Notes under the pieces: generated by a model
The model's input: the letters and a program-made list of their open reading frames with translations, nothing else
Told to the model about the DNA's origin: nothing
Database searches by the model: none
Part shown: one piece after another, positions 44,859-55,183 of the stretch
Layout of the letters: every line of letters starts with the position of its first letter
Numbering within the stretch: position 1 is the stretch's first letter
Translations under genes and position numbers: made by a program
Origin: Xanthomonas sp. NCPPB 1128
Lineage (GTDB): Bacteria; Pseudomonadota; Gammaproteobacteria; Xanthomonadales; Xanthomonadaceae
Length of the DNA: 64,000 bases
Direction: 5' to 3'
Assembly: GCF_001043115.1 (NCBI RefSeq)
Contig: NZ_LFME01000007.1
Location: 1 to 64,000, forward strand

Positions 44859-45402
44859 GTGGCGTGCCGTCCAAGTGGTGTTCGATCATCCACAGGCCCG
44901 CCCACAGCTTTGCGTCCAGTGCGTAGCCTTCGCCCATCTTCTGCACCAGCCATGCGGCGGCGCGCGTGCGCGGCACCGAATGCACGGTGATGTCCTCGCT
45001 GGCGTCGCCACCGCCATTGCCGACCTTGCGAAGCCCGCTGGCGCGGACGAAGGCGATCTTCTCGTTGCTGGCGCCGGCCGAGGTCGGGCCGATCAGCAGC
45101 ACTTCGGCGTGGTCGGCGGTCCAGCCGGTTTCCTCTTCCAGTTCGCGCACCGCCGACACTTCGATCGATTCGCCGGCATCGATGTCGCCGACCAGCCCGG
45201 CCGGCATCTCGATGGTGCGCGCCTGCAGCGGCACGCGGAACTGTTCGACGAACAGCACCTCGTCGTCCGGCGTGACCGCCACGATGATCGCGGCCAGGCC
45301 GCCGGCATGCACGCGTTCGGAATACTCCCAGGTGCCGCGCACGACCATGCGCTGGTACTTGCCTTCGTAGACGACGCGGGGCGGGGAATCATGGCGGGGC
45401 AT
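44851..45402 (-). CDS. Nudix hydrolase (ADP-ribose pyrophosphatase-like)
   Basis: 183 residues. The Nudix box is complete: GESIEVSAVRELEEETGW within GLVGDIDAGESIEVSAVREL [G-x5-E-x7-R-E-x-x-E-E-x-G]. The N-terminal part (MVVRGTWEYSERVHAGGLAA) and TIEMPAGLVGD resemble ADP-ribose or nucleoside-diphosphate-sugar hydrolases of the NudF type. Overlaps the next gene by 8 bp. Substrate not determined. Confidence 0.9.
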   Translation of the reverse strand: MPRHDSPPRVVYEGKYQRMVVRGTWEYSERVHAGGLAAIIVAVTPDDEVLFVEQFRVPLQARTIEMPAGLVGDIDAGESIEVSAVRELEEETGWTADHAEVLLIGPTSAGASNEKIAFVRASGLRKVGNGGGDASEDITVHSVPRTRAAAWLVQKMGEGYALDAKLWAGLWMIEHHLDGTPRV

Positions 45403-45663
45403 GGGTAGCTCGCAGGTAACGGAGGAAGAAGGCGCGGTCGCGCGCGGCGCGGTTGGGCGATGCGGTGCAGTGTAGAGCGTGCGATGTACTTTTGATGTGC
45501 GCCAGGCGGCCCGCGGTTTGGGTGGGCGCCACGCCTGGGCGCCGTCGCGCGGTTTGCGCTGGCGTCGGCCACGGCAGGTCGTGCATAGCCGACGCATCTC
45601 GCCTCGACGAGCGCACCCGTTGCGACCGGCAGCGCTGCCGGCTCGCAGCGGCGACGGCGGCGC

Positions 45664-46587
45664 TCAGCCGGCCGCCAACTCCAGGCCGGCGGCCTGCAGC
45701 AGCCGGCGCCGGGTCAGCGGCCCGAAGCGCAGCGCCTCGCACAGGCCCTGCAGCATGTCGGCATCGGCCACGCCGCGGGCGAACCCGGGCGCAGCGGTGT
45801 GCAGCGGCGCGTCCAGGGCGATGGTGGTCAACTGTCGCCACAGCAGCGCGTGCTCGCGCTGCTCGCGCAGGCGCACGGCCATCTGCGCGGCGCCGCGCAG
45901 GCGCAGGAACGCCACTTCGTCGACCCGCGCCAGCAGCGTGTCCAGGTCGCCGAAATGCGCCAGCAGGATCGCCGCCGACTTGGCGCCGATGCCGGTGACG
46001 CCGGGAATGTTGTCGATCGCATCGCCGGTCAGCGCCAGGTAGTCGGCGATCTGGTGCGCATGCACGCCGTGGCGCGCCTTGACCCCGGCTGCACCCCACC
46101 GCTGGCCGCGGCCGTAGTCCCACTGTTCGTCGAACTCCAGCAGCAACTGCGACAGGTCCTTGTCGGCGGAGACGATCACGCCGTGGAAGCCGTCGCCGCG
46201 CGCACGGTGCAGGGCGCTGCCGATCAGGTCGTCGGCCTCGTAGTCGTGGTGCGCCAGCACGCCCAGGCCCAGGGCTGCGCACAGCGCCTTGCAGTGCGCG
46301 AACTGGCGGCGCAGCGCATCCGGCGCCGGAGCGCGGTTGGCCTTGTAGGCGGCGTACAGGCGATGCCGGAAGCAGCTGTCCAGCGCTTCGTCGAAGGCGA
46401 TCACGATGTGCTGCGGGCGTTCGCGCTCGAGCAGGTCGAGCAGGAAACGGGCGAAACCGTGTACCGCATTGGTCGGCCAGCCCTGCGCGTCCTGGAACTC
46501 GTCCGGGATCGAATGCCAGGCGCGGAACACGTACAGGCTGGCGTCGACCAGGTACAGCGGCCGCGACAGGGGCAGCCCTGCGTTCAC
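45664..46587 (-). CDS. 5'-3' exonuclease / flap endonuclease-like protein
   Basis: 307 residues related to the 5' nuclease domain of DNA polymerase I. Acidic metal ligands occur in YLVDASLYVFRAW, IAFDEALDSCFRHRLYAAYK, YEADDLIGSALHRA and VSADKDLSQLL; TGDAIDNIPGVTGIGAKSAA is the helix-hairpin-helix for DNA. Stand-alone forms include ExoIX/Xni (about 250 residues), and this is longer. It overlaps the nitroreductase gene by 4 bp (ATGA). Confidence 0.9.
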   Translation of the reverse strand: MNAGLPLSRPLYLVDASLYVFRAWHSIPDEFQDAQGWPTNAVHGFARFLLDLLERERPQHIVIAFDEALDSCFRHRLYAAYKANRAPAPDALRRQFAHCKALCAALGLGVLAHHDYEADDLIGSALHRARGDGFHGVIVSADKDLSQLLLEFDEQWDYGRGQRWGAAGVKARHGVHAHQIADYLALTGDAIDNIPGVTGIGAKSAAILLAHFGDLDTLLARVDEVAFLRLRGAAQMAVRLREQREHALLWRQLTTIALDAPLHTAAPGFARGVADADMLQGLCEALRFGPLTRRRLLQAAGLELAAG

Positions 46588-47159
46588 GGCGTCCAGTCGC
46601 TGAGCAGTGCGCGTGGATCGGGCCGCTCGCGCTCCGGCGCGTCGAGGCGGGCGGTGCCGATGTGGATGAAGCCGGCGACGTGCTCGTGCTCGGCCAGGCC
46701 TAGCCGTGCGGTCACCGTTTCGTCATACGCCATCCAGCCGGTCAGCCACTGCGCGCCGAAGCCGTAGGCCTGCGCCGCCTGCAGCAGCGCGAAGCACACC
46801 GAACCGGCGGTCAGCCATTGCTCGATTTCCGGCACCTTGTGCCCGCGCTGCAGGCAGGCGATGACCGCGATCACCACCGGCGCATGCGCGAAGCGTTCGC
46901 GGTCCTTCTCCACCGCCGCCGGCGCGGCGCCGGGGTCGCGCTGCAGGGTGCGCGCGGCGAGGATGTCGCCCAGCGCCAGGCGCGCCGGGCCGGCGATACG
47001 CAGGAAGCGGAACGGCACCAGCTTTCCGTGATCGGGGACACGCACGGCCGACTGCAGCATGGCCAATAGCGTGTCCGCGTCCGGCCCGGGCTCGCCGAGT
47101 TGCTTGGATGGCACTGAACGGCGCGCATCCAGCGCTTGCAGCGAATGAATTGTGCGCAT
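46584..47159 (-). CDS. Nitroreductase family protein (YdjA-like)
   Basis: 191 residues of the FMN-dependent nitroreductase fold: an N-terminal R-R-S-V box (LDARRSVPSKQLGEP), PDHGKLVPFRFL, SVCFALLQAAQAYGFGAQWL, then TGWMAYDETV and a C-terminal GFIHIGTA. The short form without a long C-terminal arm matches E. coli YdjA. The physiological substrate is unknown. It leads a two-gene unit with the exonuclease and is divergent from the DUF1631 gene. Confidence 0.9.
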   Translation of the reverse strand: MRTIHSLQALDARRSVPSKQLGEPGPDADTLLAMLQSAVRVPDHGKLVPFRFLRIAGPARLALGDILAARTLQRDPGAAPAAVEKDRERFAHAPVVIAVIACLQRGHKVPEIEQWLTAGSVCFALLQAAQAYGFGAQWLTGWMAYDETVTARLGLAEHEHVAGFIHIGTARLDAPERERPDPRALLSDWTP

Positions 47160-47314
47160 AGTCTCGATTCCGTGGGACGGGCGCGAAATTATAGTCGGGC
47201 GCTCGCAGGCGGCAGCGGATGCCGCGGTTACACGGACAATCGCCTTGCGTTGCTGATCTGCCGCTAGCTTCCGAATTGACGTCGGTCTCACTGCTGCCTG
47301 CGTATCACACTGCC

Positions 47315-49546
47315 ATGACCCTTGCTGAATACGCTGAAGAGTTGTCGCCCAGCCGCAACGCGGATCTGCTCGAGCAGGTCCGGGATGTGGTGTCGGTTCC
47401 GCTCGCCGGTGCTTTCGGCGAGGTGCTGGACGTGCTCGCCGAGGCGCTGTTCCGCATGGCCGAGCGTGCCGGCCCGACCCAGAACGACTATTTCGAGGCG
47501 ATCCAGCTGCTGCGCCAGCAGCGCGAACCGATCGCCGCGCGTTTCCGCGCGCACCTGGCCCAGGCCTGGCAGGCGCTGGAGGCCGGCCGCCCGCTGTCGG
47601 TGGAGCGCAGCCTGGCGCGCGAGCGCGGCGACCTCAGCCTGGTCTCGGAACAGGAACTGGACGTGCGCCTGGCGGTGCGCAACCTGGCCGGGGCGATCCA
47701 GCACCGCTGGCGGCCCGAGCTGATGCGGCTGAACCGGTTCCTCGGCTTCATCGCCGGTGGCCAGCGCATCGATGCCGACAACAATCCGTTCGGCCCCGAG
47801 CACGTGGGTGCGGCGGTGTACGCGGCGCTGCACGGGCTGGTGCTGGCGCCGCAGGTGCAACTGGCGATCGTCAAGATCTGCGAGCAGGAACTGCAGGAGC
47901 GCGTCGGCGAACTGTATGCGCAACTGGAGCAGCGCTTGAACGAGGTCGCGCGCGCGCGCGCGCTGCCGAGCGGGCGCGCTCGCCGTCGTGCCATCCCGCG
48001 CCTGGGCGCGAGCGAGGACGAGGCGGCGCCGGACTGGATCAGCCGCTTCTTCGAGAACTGGGAAACTGCCGCGCCGCTGTCGGCGGCACAACGCCGTGCC
48101 GCGCGCGCCCTGGACGCGCATGCGCGCAACGAGCAGGAGGTGCTGCCGCCGGCGTTGCGCGCGCTGCTGCACGAGGCGCAGCCGGACCCGGGCCCTGGCG
48201 ATGGCCGGCGCTGCCTGTCGCCACGCGAGCTGCTGTCGGTGCTGTCGCTCCTGCAGACGATGCCGCTGGCCGGATTCGCCGCCGTCTGCGAGCACGGAGG
48301 CCCGCTGGCGCAGGGGCTGCGCCGACAGATCGCCGGCGTCGGCGCCTCGCTCGGTCTGGACCCGGCGAGCACCTGCCTGGACCCGGCCGACGCGGACACG
48401 CTGGACCTGGTCGGCCTGCTGTTCGATGTGATGCTCGAGGAGTGCGTGCTGCAGCCGGCGCAGCGCGAACTGCTGGGCCAGATGCTGGTGCCGATGGCCA
48501 AGGTGGCCCTGATCGACGGGCGCCTGTTCGTGCGCGACGGACATCCGGCGCGGCGCCTGCTCAACCTGCTGGCCGACGCCTGCGACGGCAATGCCGGCAG
48601 CACCGGCCCGGAGCAGGCGCTGCTGGCGCAGGCACAGGCGGTGGTGGAGCGGGTGGTGCGCGATTTCGACGAGCACCTGGCCGTGTTCCTGGCGCTGGAG
48701 GCCGAATTCGGCAGCGCCTACGAGCAGTACCGACGCCGGGTGGAGATCGCCGAACGCCGCGCGGCCGAACTGCAGCGGGCCGAAGAGCGCCGCGAGGTCG
48801 CCCGCCAGCGCGCCGCGCAGGCCGTGCACGAACTGCTGCAGCAGGCCGGCGACGACCTGACCCTGCCGCCGCCGATCGAGGCCTTCCTGCGCCAGTCCTG
48901 GTGCCAGTACGTGCAGCAGTCGGCCCTGCGTGACGACGGCCAGGGCAGTGCGCTCGCCGCGGCACTGGCGCTGGGCGACGCGGTGCTGGCGCAGTGCCGC
49001 CAGGCCCAGACCGGCGCGGCGCCGGCAGAAGGCTGGTTGCAGCCGCAACACGCCGAGCTGACCCGGCTGTGGACCAGTGTCGGCCTGGACGCGGCGGCGG
49101 CCGAGGCTGCCTGGCAGTCCCTGCATACGGCGCTGGACGATCTGGCGCATGCGCGGCCGCTGCAGGCCGCGGCGCCCGTGGCCAGCGTCGAAACGCCGGA
49201 GCCGCCTGCCGGCGAGACGGTGCCGGCGCTGCCGGAGCCGGCCCAGCCCACCGATTTCGACCACATCACCGCCGATTATTTCCGCACCCTGCCGCTGGGT
49301 ACCTGGCTGGACTTCGTCGATCGCGAAGGTCGCGTGCAGCCCGGCAAGCTCACCTGGGTCAGTCCGATCTCGGCGCGGCTGCTGTTCGTCAACCGTCGCG
49401 GCGGGCGGCTGTGCGTCGCCTCGGCCGAGGCGCTGGCGGTGATGGCGCGGCTGGACCGGCTGCGCCTGCACCGCGACGACGATGCCTTCTACAGCGCCAT
49501 GCAGGGCGTGGTCGATCGCCTGGAACGGGTGGCGGTCGCGGCCTGA
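47315..49546 (+). CDS. DUF1631 family protein, copy 1
   Basis: 743 residues, no signal or membrane segment; long helical body with an Ala/Arg-rich coiled-coil stretch (about 485-530, VEIAERRAAELQRAEERREV). The C-terminal 90 residues (GTWLDFVDREGRVQPGKLTW, then VSPISARLLFVNRRGGRLCV) look like a PilZ-type or related beta-barrel. The DUF1631 family is annotated historically as thymidine phosphorylase without basis. Similarity to the next gene spans the full length. A regulatory role involving a nucleotide second messenger is an inference from the barrel only. ATG 47315 chosen. Confidence 0.88.
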   Translation: MTLAEYAEELSPSRNADLLEQVRDVVSVPLAGAFGEVLDVLAEALFRMAERAGPTQNDYFEAIQLLRQQREPIAARFRAHLAQAWQALEAGRPLSVERSLARERGDLSLVSEQELDVRLAVRNLAGAIQHRWRPELMRLNRFLGFIAGGQRIDADNNPFGPEHVGAAVYAALHGLVLAPQVQLAIVKICEQELQERVGELYAQLEQRLNEVARARALPSGRARRRAIPRLGASEDEAAPDWISRFFENWETAAPLSAAQRRAARALDAHARNEQEVLPPALRALLHEAQPDPGPGDGRRCLSPRELLSVLSLLQTMPLAGFAAVCEHGGPLAQGLRRQIAGVGASLGLDPASTCLDPADADTLDLVGLLFDVMLEECVLQPAQRELLGQMLVPMAKVALIDGRLFVRDGHPARRLLNLLADACDGNAGSTGPEQALLAQAQAVVERVVRDFDEHLAVFLALEAEFGSAYEQYRRRVEIAERRAAELQRAEERREVARQRAAQAVHELLQQAGDDLTLPPPIEAFLRQSWCQYVQQSALRDDGQGSALAAALALGDAVLAQCRQAQTGAAPAEGWLQPQHAELTRLWTSVGLDAAAAEAAWQSLHTALDDLAHARPLQAAAPVASVETPEPPAGETVPALPEPAQPTDFDHITADYFRTLPLGTWLDFVDREGRVQPGKLTWVSPISARLLFVNRRGGRLCVASAEALAVMARLDRLRLHRDDDAFYSAMQGVVDRLERVAVAA

Positions 49547-49760
49547 GCGTGTGCGTATTCAGGCCGCGCTGCACGTGGGATTACGCCGTCACGCACGACG
49601 ATTCTGCTCGAGGTCACGTTCTGGAGCGAGAAATGCGTAGCCCATCACGGTCCATATTCAGCTACCTTGCCTACCATGCAGGAGCGGAAACAGGGGCCGC
49701 GTCTGTTCGTTCTCCACCATTCTCTTATCTGGCGCCGTCCATGGCGCGGAGCCGTCGCGC

Positions 49761-52079
49761 ATGAGTTTCAGCCCCAGCCCGCACGCACACCCGGCGCGTG
49801 ACCCGCGCCTGTTGACGCAGGCGCGCGAGGGCATGCTGCCGGTGCTGGGCCAGGCCTTCGCCGCGGCGCTGGCGCATTTCGACGACGTGCTGTTCGACCG
49901 TGCCGAGAGCGCCGGCGCGTCGCAGTTGTTGTTCCTGGACGGCATGCGCGAACTGCGGCGCCGCCGCGACGAGATCGCCGCGCGCTTCCGTGCACAGCTG
50001 CACACCGCCTGGGAGGCGCTGGAGGCCGGTGCGCCGCTGTCGGCCGAGGTCGCCCTGGCCGGCTACGGGCAAGGCCTGAGCTTGATCTCCGAACACGAGC
50101 TGGAATCGCGGCTGGCGGTGCGCAACCTGGCCAGCGTGCTGTTGCGCGAGTGGAAGCCGGTGCTGACCCGCATCGACCGCCGCCTGGGCTGGATCGCCGG
50201 CGGCCTGGAACTGGACGCGGACACCAACCCCGTCGGCCCCGAACACATCGGCGTGGCCGTGCATGCCGCGTTCTCCACCAGCGACCTGGCCCCGGAAGTG
50301 CGGCTGGTGCTGATCAAGCTGTGCGAGCGCGATTTCACTGCCGGGGTCGGCAAGCTCTATCAGGACCTCGACGACAGCCTCGCCCAGGCCGGGGTGATGC
50401 CGGAGATCTCGCGGCCACGCACGCCGCCGCCGCGCCGCGCGCCGCCGCCACCGGAGCCGCGCGCGCCGCGCGAGGCCGGCTCTGCAGTCGATGCCGGCAT
50501 CGGTGCCGAGCTCGGCGAGGACGAAGAACATTACGCGCCGGCCTGGGCCAACCGCTTCGTCAACCGCTGGGCCGAGCGCCGCGGCAGCCTGCAGGCCGGC
50601 GAGCGCTACGACGATGCCGAGGCGCGCCTGCCCGGCGGCAGCCAGGGCGTGTTGCTGGAGGCGCTGCACGAATTGCTGCAGCAGACCCGCAACGCGCGCG
50701 AAAGCGCCACCTCCGCGGCGACCGCGGCGGTCGGCCAGCAACGGCCGCTGAGCCAGCGCGAGATGATGTCGGTGCTGTCGCTGCTGCAGGCCACGCCCAG
50801 CGCCACGCTGCGCGCGGCGATCGGCGACGACAGCGAGTCGCTGGCGCAGCGGCTCAAGAGCGAGGTGCTGTCCAACGCCACCCAGTTCGGCGTGGACCCG
50901 GCGCATGCGCGGCTGGATCCGGTCGACGAGGACGCGATCGACCTGGTCGGCATGCTGTTCGACGTGATGCTCGACGAGCGCGACCTGGAGGGCCGTTCGC
51001 GCGAACTGATCGGCCGGCTGGTGGTGCCGTTCGTCAAGGTCGCGCTGCTGGACCGGCGCATGTTCGTGCAGAAGACCCATCCGGCGCGGCGCCTGCTCAA
51101 TTCCCTGGCCGAGGCCTGCGAGGGCAATACCGGCGAAAGCCAGGCCGAGCGCGTGCTGATGGGCAAGGTCGAGGAGATCATCGACCGGTTGGTCGCCGAC
51201 TTCAACGAGAACCTGGCGATCTTCCTGACCCTGGAAGAGGAATTCCGCGATTTCCTGGCGCAGCACCGCCGCCGCATCGAGATCGCCGAGCGCCGCGCCG
51301 CCGAAACCCAGCGCGGCCAGGAGAAGCTGGAACTAGCGCGGCAGCGCGCCGAGGCCGAATTGCAGCTGCGCCTGCAGGGCCGGCAATTGCCGCAGGCGCT
51401 GCAGGACTTCCTGCGCCAGCCGTGGCAGCACCACCTGACCATGGCGATGCTGCGCGAAGGCGAGGGCGGCCCCGGCGTGCGCGATGCGCTGGCGCTGGCC
51501 GACGGCCTGCTCGAGGAAGCCGCCGAGGCGCAGCGGCACATCGTCGGCAAGCCCTGGCTGCAGGCCTGGCAGGGGGCGCTGCAGCGGGTCTTCGCCGGCG
51601 TCGGTCTGCATGCCGAGGCGGCCACGGCGGCGATCGATGCGCTGCACGACACGCAGCAGGCGGTGGCCGAACTGCGCCCGGAACTGGAGCGGCCGCTGCC
51701 GGAATTGCCGCAGGTGGCGCTGCCGCAGCCGCCGGTGCAGGAGGCGCAACCGGTGGAGGTGGCGCCGCCGCAGACCATGGACGATTTCGACAACGCCGAT
51801 GCCGACCGCTTTCGCGCGATGCCCATCGGCACCTGGCTGGATTTCGTCGACCGCGACGGCAAGATGCAGGCCGGCAAGCTGTCGTGGGTGAGCCCGATCT
51901 CCTCGCGGCTGTTGTTCGTCAACCGGCGCGGCGTGCGCTTCTGCGTGGCCTCGCCGGAAGAACTGGCGGTGATGGTGCGGCTGGGCCGGCTGCGCGCGCA
52001 CGTCGACGACGGCGCCTTCGACAGCGCCATGCAGGGCGTCATCGACCGCCTGGATCCGCATAGCGCGACCTTGCACTGA
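49761..52079 (+). CDS. DUF1631 family protein, copy 2
   Basis: 772 residues, paralogue of the preceding gene. Shared blocks: MMSVLSLLQAT, DAIDLVGMLFDVMLDERDLE, HPARRLLNSLAEACEGNTGE, EIAERRAAETQRGQEKLELA and the C-terminal barrel GTWLDFVDRDGKMQAGKLSW. A Pro/Arg-rich linker (about 215-235, PRTPPPRRAPPPPEPRAPRE) is longer than in copy 1. It follows copy 1 by 214 bp on the same strand. Function unknown. The long shared C-terminal motif suggests both bind the same kind of ligand or partner. Confidence 0.9.
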   Translation: MSFSPSPHAHPARDPRLLTQAREGMLPVLGQAFAAALAHFDDVLFDRAESAGASQLLFLDGMRELRRRRDEIAARFRAQLHTAWEALEAGAPLSAEVALAGYGQGLSLISEHELESRLAVRNLASVLLREWKPVLTRIDRRLGWIAGGLELDADTNPVGPEHIGVAVHAAFSTSDLAPEVRLVLIKLCERDFTAGVGKLYQDLDDSLAQAGVMPEISRPRTPPPRRAPPPPEPRAPREAGSAVDAGIGAELGEDEEHYAPAWANRFVNRWAERRGSLQAGERYDDAEARLPGGSQGVLLEALHELLQQTRNARESATSAATAAVGQQRPLSQREMMSVLSLLQATPSATLRAAIGDDSESLAQRLKSEVLSNATQFGVDPAHARLDPVDEDAIDLVGMLFDVMLDERDLEGRSRELIGRLVVPFVKVALLDRRMFVQKTHPARRLLNSLAEACEGNTGESQAERVLMGKVEEIIDRLVADFNENLAIFLTLEEEFRDFLAQHRRRIEIAERRAAETQRGQEKLELARQRAEAELQLRLQGRQLPQALQDFLRQPWQHHLTMAMLREGEGGPGVRDALALADGLLEEAAEAQRHIVGKPWLQAWQGALQRVFAGVGLHAEAATAAIDALHDTQQAVAELRPELERPLPELPQVALPQPPVQEAQPVEVAPPQTMDDFDNADADRFRAMPIGTWLDFVDRDGKMQAGKLSWVSPISSRLLFVNRRGVRFCVASPEELAVMVRLGRLRAHVDDGAFDSAMQGVIDRLDPHSATLH

Positions 52080-52605
52080 GGGCACTGCCGCGGCGCGGGC
52101 GATCGCTGCCGTGGCGTTGCACGTGTCACGTGTTGTTCGGCTGCCCGTATCGGCGCCGTCAGCGCATCACTGACGACACGTTCTGGCGGCCGTTGGTCGA
52201 TATGCCATCGCGACCGTAGGAGCGGCTTCAGCCGTGACGGGCGTTCCCGATAACCTCTTCGAATGGAACCGCTCCTATCCGTGCGCCTTGCCTAGCGATG
52301 GGAGGCATCAACCGCAACTGGGTTTCCTCGCGCTGCCGTTCGCGGCTGAAGCCGCTCCTACACTCGACCCGCGTCGGCAATTTGCACTCGGTGTTGCGCG
52401 TTTTCCTTGCGAGCAGCGTCCTTCCCGACTCGGCCATGCGCCTGGCCGCATCGGCCCAGAACACTCCTTCGCCGACGCGGCGCGCGGCGGGCGCCCTCGC
52501 GTTCGCGTCGCCCTCGCGCCTGGCCAACGACGCCGGGTCCGCCTCCACCTGGCGTGCAGACCCTGTAGGATCGGCGCGGACGACGGGCAAGGCACGGGGA
52601 ATCGC
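52080..52605. other. Gap between DUF1631 copy 2 and pntAA
   Basis: About 525 bp. It contains a REP arm at 52216 (GTAGGAGCGGCTTCAGCCGT) with a decayed partner at about 52266-52278 (ACCGCTCCTAT) and a second right-hand arm (CGGCTGAAGCCGCTCCTAC at about 52341-52359), so two REP elements seem to have been broken or recombined. No gene is supported. Confidence 0.6.
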
Positions 52606-53685
<1,080 letters not shown>

Positions 53686-53757
53686 GCGTGGACGCGACGG
53701 TCGGGCGTTAGCTGTCCCGGCGCGGATCTTGTCTCGCCGCGATCCCGCGCCTCGAGC

Positions 53758-54072
53758 TTGGTAGTGATGCGGCGCACGGGAACCGTACGCACCATGTCGA
53801 CGTGGCCGATATGCGTTTCTTCCGCGCCGAGGAAAGTACATTGTGGTGGTCAGCGGTCAGGGCGAGTTCCTCACCCGGACGCCGATTGCGGAGTTGCGCG
53901 CGCAGCTCGACCCCGCGCACTTCTGGCAGGTGCACCGTTCCACGCGGATCAATATCGCCTGGCTGGATGGCACGCGTCGCAACGAGGCCTGCCGCCGGTT
54001 CCTGCGCATGCGCAGGTACAGCGGCGCGCTGCCGGTGAGCGGGCCTAAGTCAACCTGTTCAAGGCGATGTAG
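53758..54072 (+). pseudogene. Decayed LytTR-type DNA-binding domain
   Basis: Reading the three frames in turn recovers the end of a LytTR regulator. Frame A reads VDVADMRFFRAEE; a missing A near 53836 then shifts to IVVVSGQGEFLTRTPIAELR, AQLDPAHFWQVHRSTRINIA and RRNEACRRFLRMRRYSGALP; near 54042 a missing C shifts again, and the normal ending VNLFKAM with TAG at 54070-54072 follows, interrupted by a TAC-to-TAA change. The HRS-x-x-x-N motif is the LytTR signature. There is no receiver domain upstream; only the tail of the gene remains. Confidence 0.8.
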
Positions 54073-54122
54073 GCCTGGGCCAGTGAGCGCGTCGCCCAGC
54101 GCCTCGCGATCTGCTTGCTCAT

Positions 54123-54188
54123 GTAGGAGTGGCTTCAGCCGCGACGGGCGTTCCCGGTAAAGCCCGTCGCGGCTGAAGCCGCTCCTAC
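54123..54188. repeat. GTAG-headed REP palindrome
   Basis: Inverted repeat from GTAGGAGTGGCTTCAGCCGC to the complement ending CGCTCCTAC, located between the LytTR remnant and the convergent DUF3106 gene. Confidence 0.9.
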
Positions 54189-54281
54189 AGGGTGTCGCTG
54201 CGGCCGCTGGACGCCATTGCGTGGCACACGGCGAGCGCCGTGCGCCATGCGCATCACGCTTCGACCGGTGCCGCCGTCCGC

Positions 54282-54785
54282 TTACCTGGAAGACTCCGGC
54301 GGTGGCCGGTCGTCCGGGCCGGCATTGGCGCGGATCCAGGCGGCGCGTTGCGCCGGCGTCATCGCTTCCCAGCGGTCGCGCAGCGCCTTGCGCTGGTCCG
54401 GCGGCAGCGCGCGCATGCGGTCGAATAGCACGCGCGCCTCCTCGCGCTGCTGCGGAGTCATGTCTTCGTAGCGGCGAGCGCCCTTGCGCGCGCGGTCGCG
54501 CTGCTCGGGGGTCATCGATTGCCAACGCTGCGCATGCTCGAACATGCGCCGGCGTTGTTGCGGGGCATCGTTCCAGCGCTGGCGCAGGGGCGCGATCAGC
54601 AACTCGCGCTGTTGCGGGCTCAGATGCTCCCAGTCGGGCAGCGGTGGGCCGGCATCGTCGTCGCGGTCGGCTGCATTCGGCGGCGGCGGCCCGGGCGGCG
54701 GCGCGGCGAACACGGCCGGGACGGCGCTGCCGGCCAGCAGTGCCAGGGCCAGGGAGAGACGGATCAGGCGAGTCATCGGGTTCAT
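54282..54785 (-). CDS. Exported DUF3106 protein
   Basis: 167 residues with a signal peptide (LIRLSLALALLAGSAVPAVF, then AAPPP). The mature part is made of repeated short helices with W and R at fixed spacing: WEHLSPQQRELLIAPLRQRW, QRWQSMTPEQRDRARKGARR, YEDMTPQQREEARVLFDRMR and WEAMTPAQRAAWIRA. This is the DUF3106 pattern, similar in style to Spy/CpxP-type envelope-stress proteins. It overlaps the preceding gene (ATGA) and is the last of a sigma-factor operon. Confidence 0.85.
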   Translation of the reverse strand: MNPMTRLIRLSLALALLAGSAVPAVFAAPPPGPPPPNAADRDDDAGPPLPDWEHLSPQQRELLIAPLRQRWNDAPQQRRRMFEHAQRWQSMTPEQRDRARKGARRYEDMTPQQREEARVLFDRMRALPPDQRKALRDRWEAMTPAQRAAWIRANAGPDDRPPPESSR

Positions 54786-55183
54786 TCCATTGCCAGCGAG
54801 GTATCGGAGCCCAGCCACAGGTACAGGTCGGGATTTTCGTCCAGCATCGCGGTTGCGGCCTGGTCGGTGTCGGCACCCGCGCCGGCGCGCGCCGACGTGG
54901 TTGTGGCCGCAGTCGTGCCGGCGGCAACGCTGGCGGTGCTGGTCGGCACCGAGGGTGCCGGGCGCAGCAGCAGATGCACGCCCAACGCTGCACCGAGCAA
55001 CGCCGGCACCGCCGCCAGCAGCCAGCCCCAGCGGCGGCCCGGCGCCGTGTGCGTCCGGCTGGCCTGCTGGCGCGCGGCGCGCAGCCGCGCCAGGGTCGGC
55101 GCGGGCAGGGCCTGTAAACCGGTCTGGTGGACGGCACGCAGGCGCGCGTCGAAGTTCGCGGAGCGGGTGGAATCGGATGTCAT
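54782..55183 (-). CDS. DUF3619-like membrane protein, possible anti-sigma factor
   Basis: 133 residues: a cytosolic helix (DARLRAVHQTGLQALPAPTL, ARLRAARQQA), one membrane segment (about 52-73, WGWLLAAVPALLGAALGVHL) and a periplasmic tail ending DENPDLYLWLGSDTSLAME. In Burkholderiales, sigma factor, DUF3619 and DUF3106 genes occur in this order, which is the basis for the call. Its place right after a sigma gene and single membrane span suggest an anti-sigma role, which is an inference. Coupled by overlaps on both sides. Confidence 0.65.
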   Translation of the reverse strand: MTSDSTRSANFDARLRAVHQTGLQALPAPTLARLRAARQQASRTHTAPGRRWGWLLAAVPALLGAALGVHLLLRPAPSVPTSTASVAAGTTAATTTSARAGAGADTDQAATAMLDENPDLYLWLGSDTSLAME

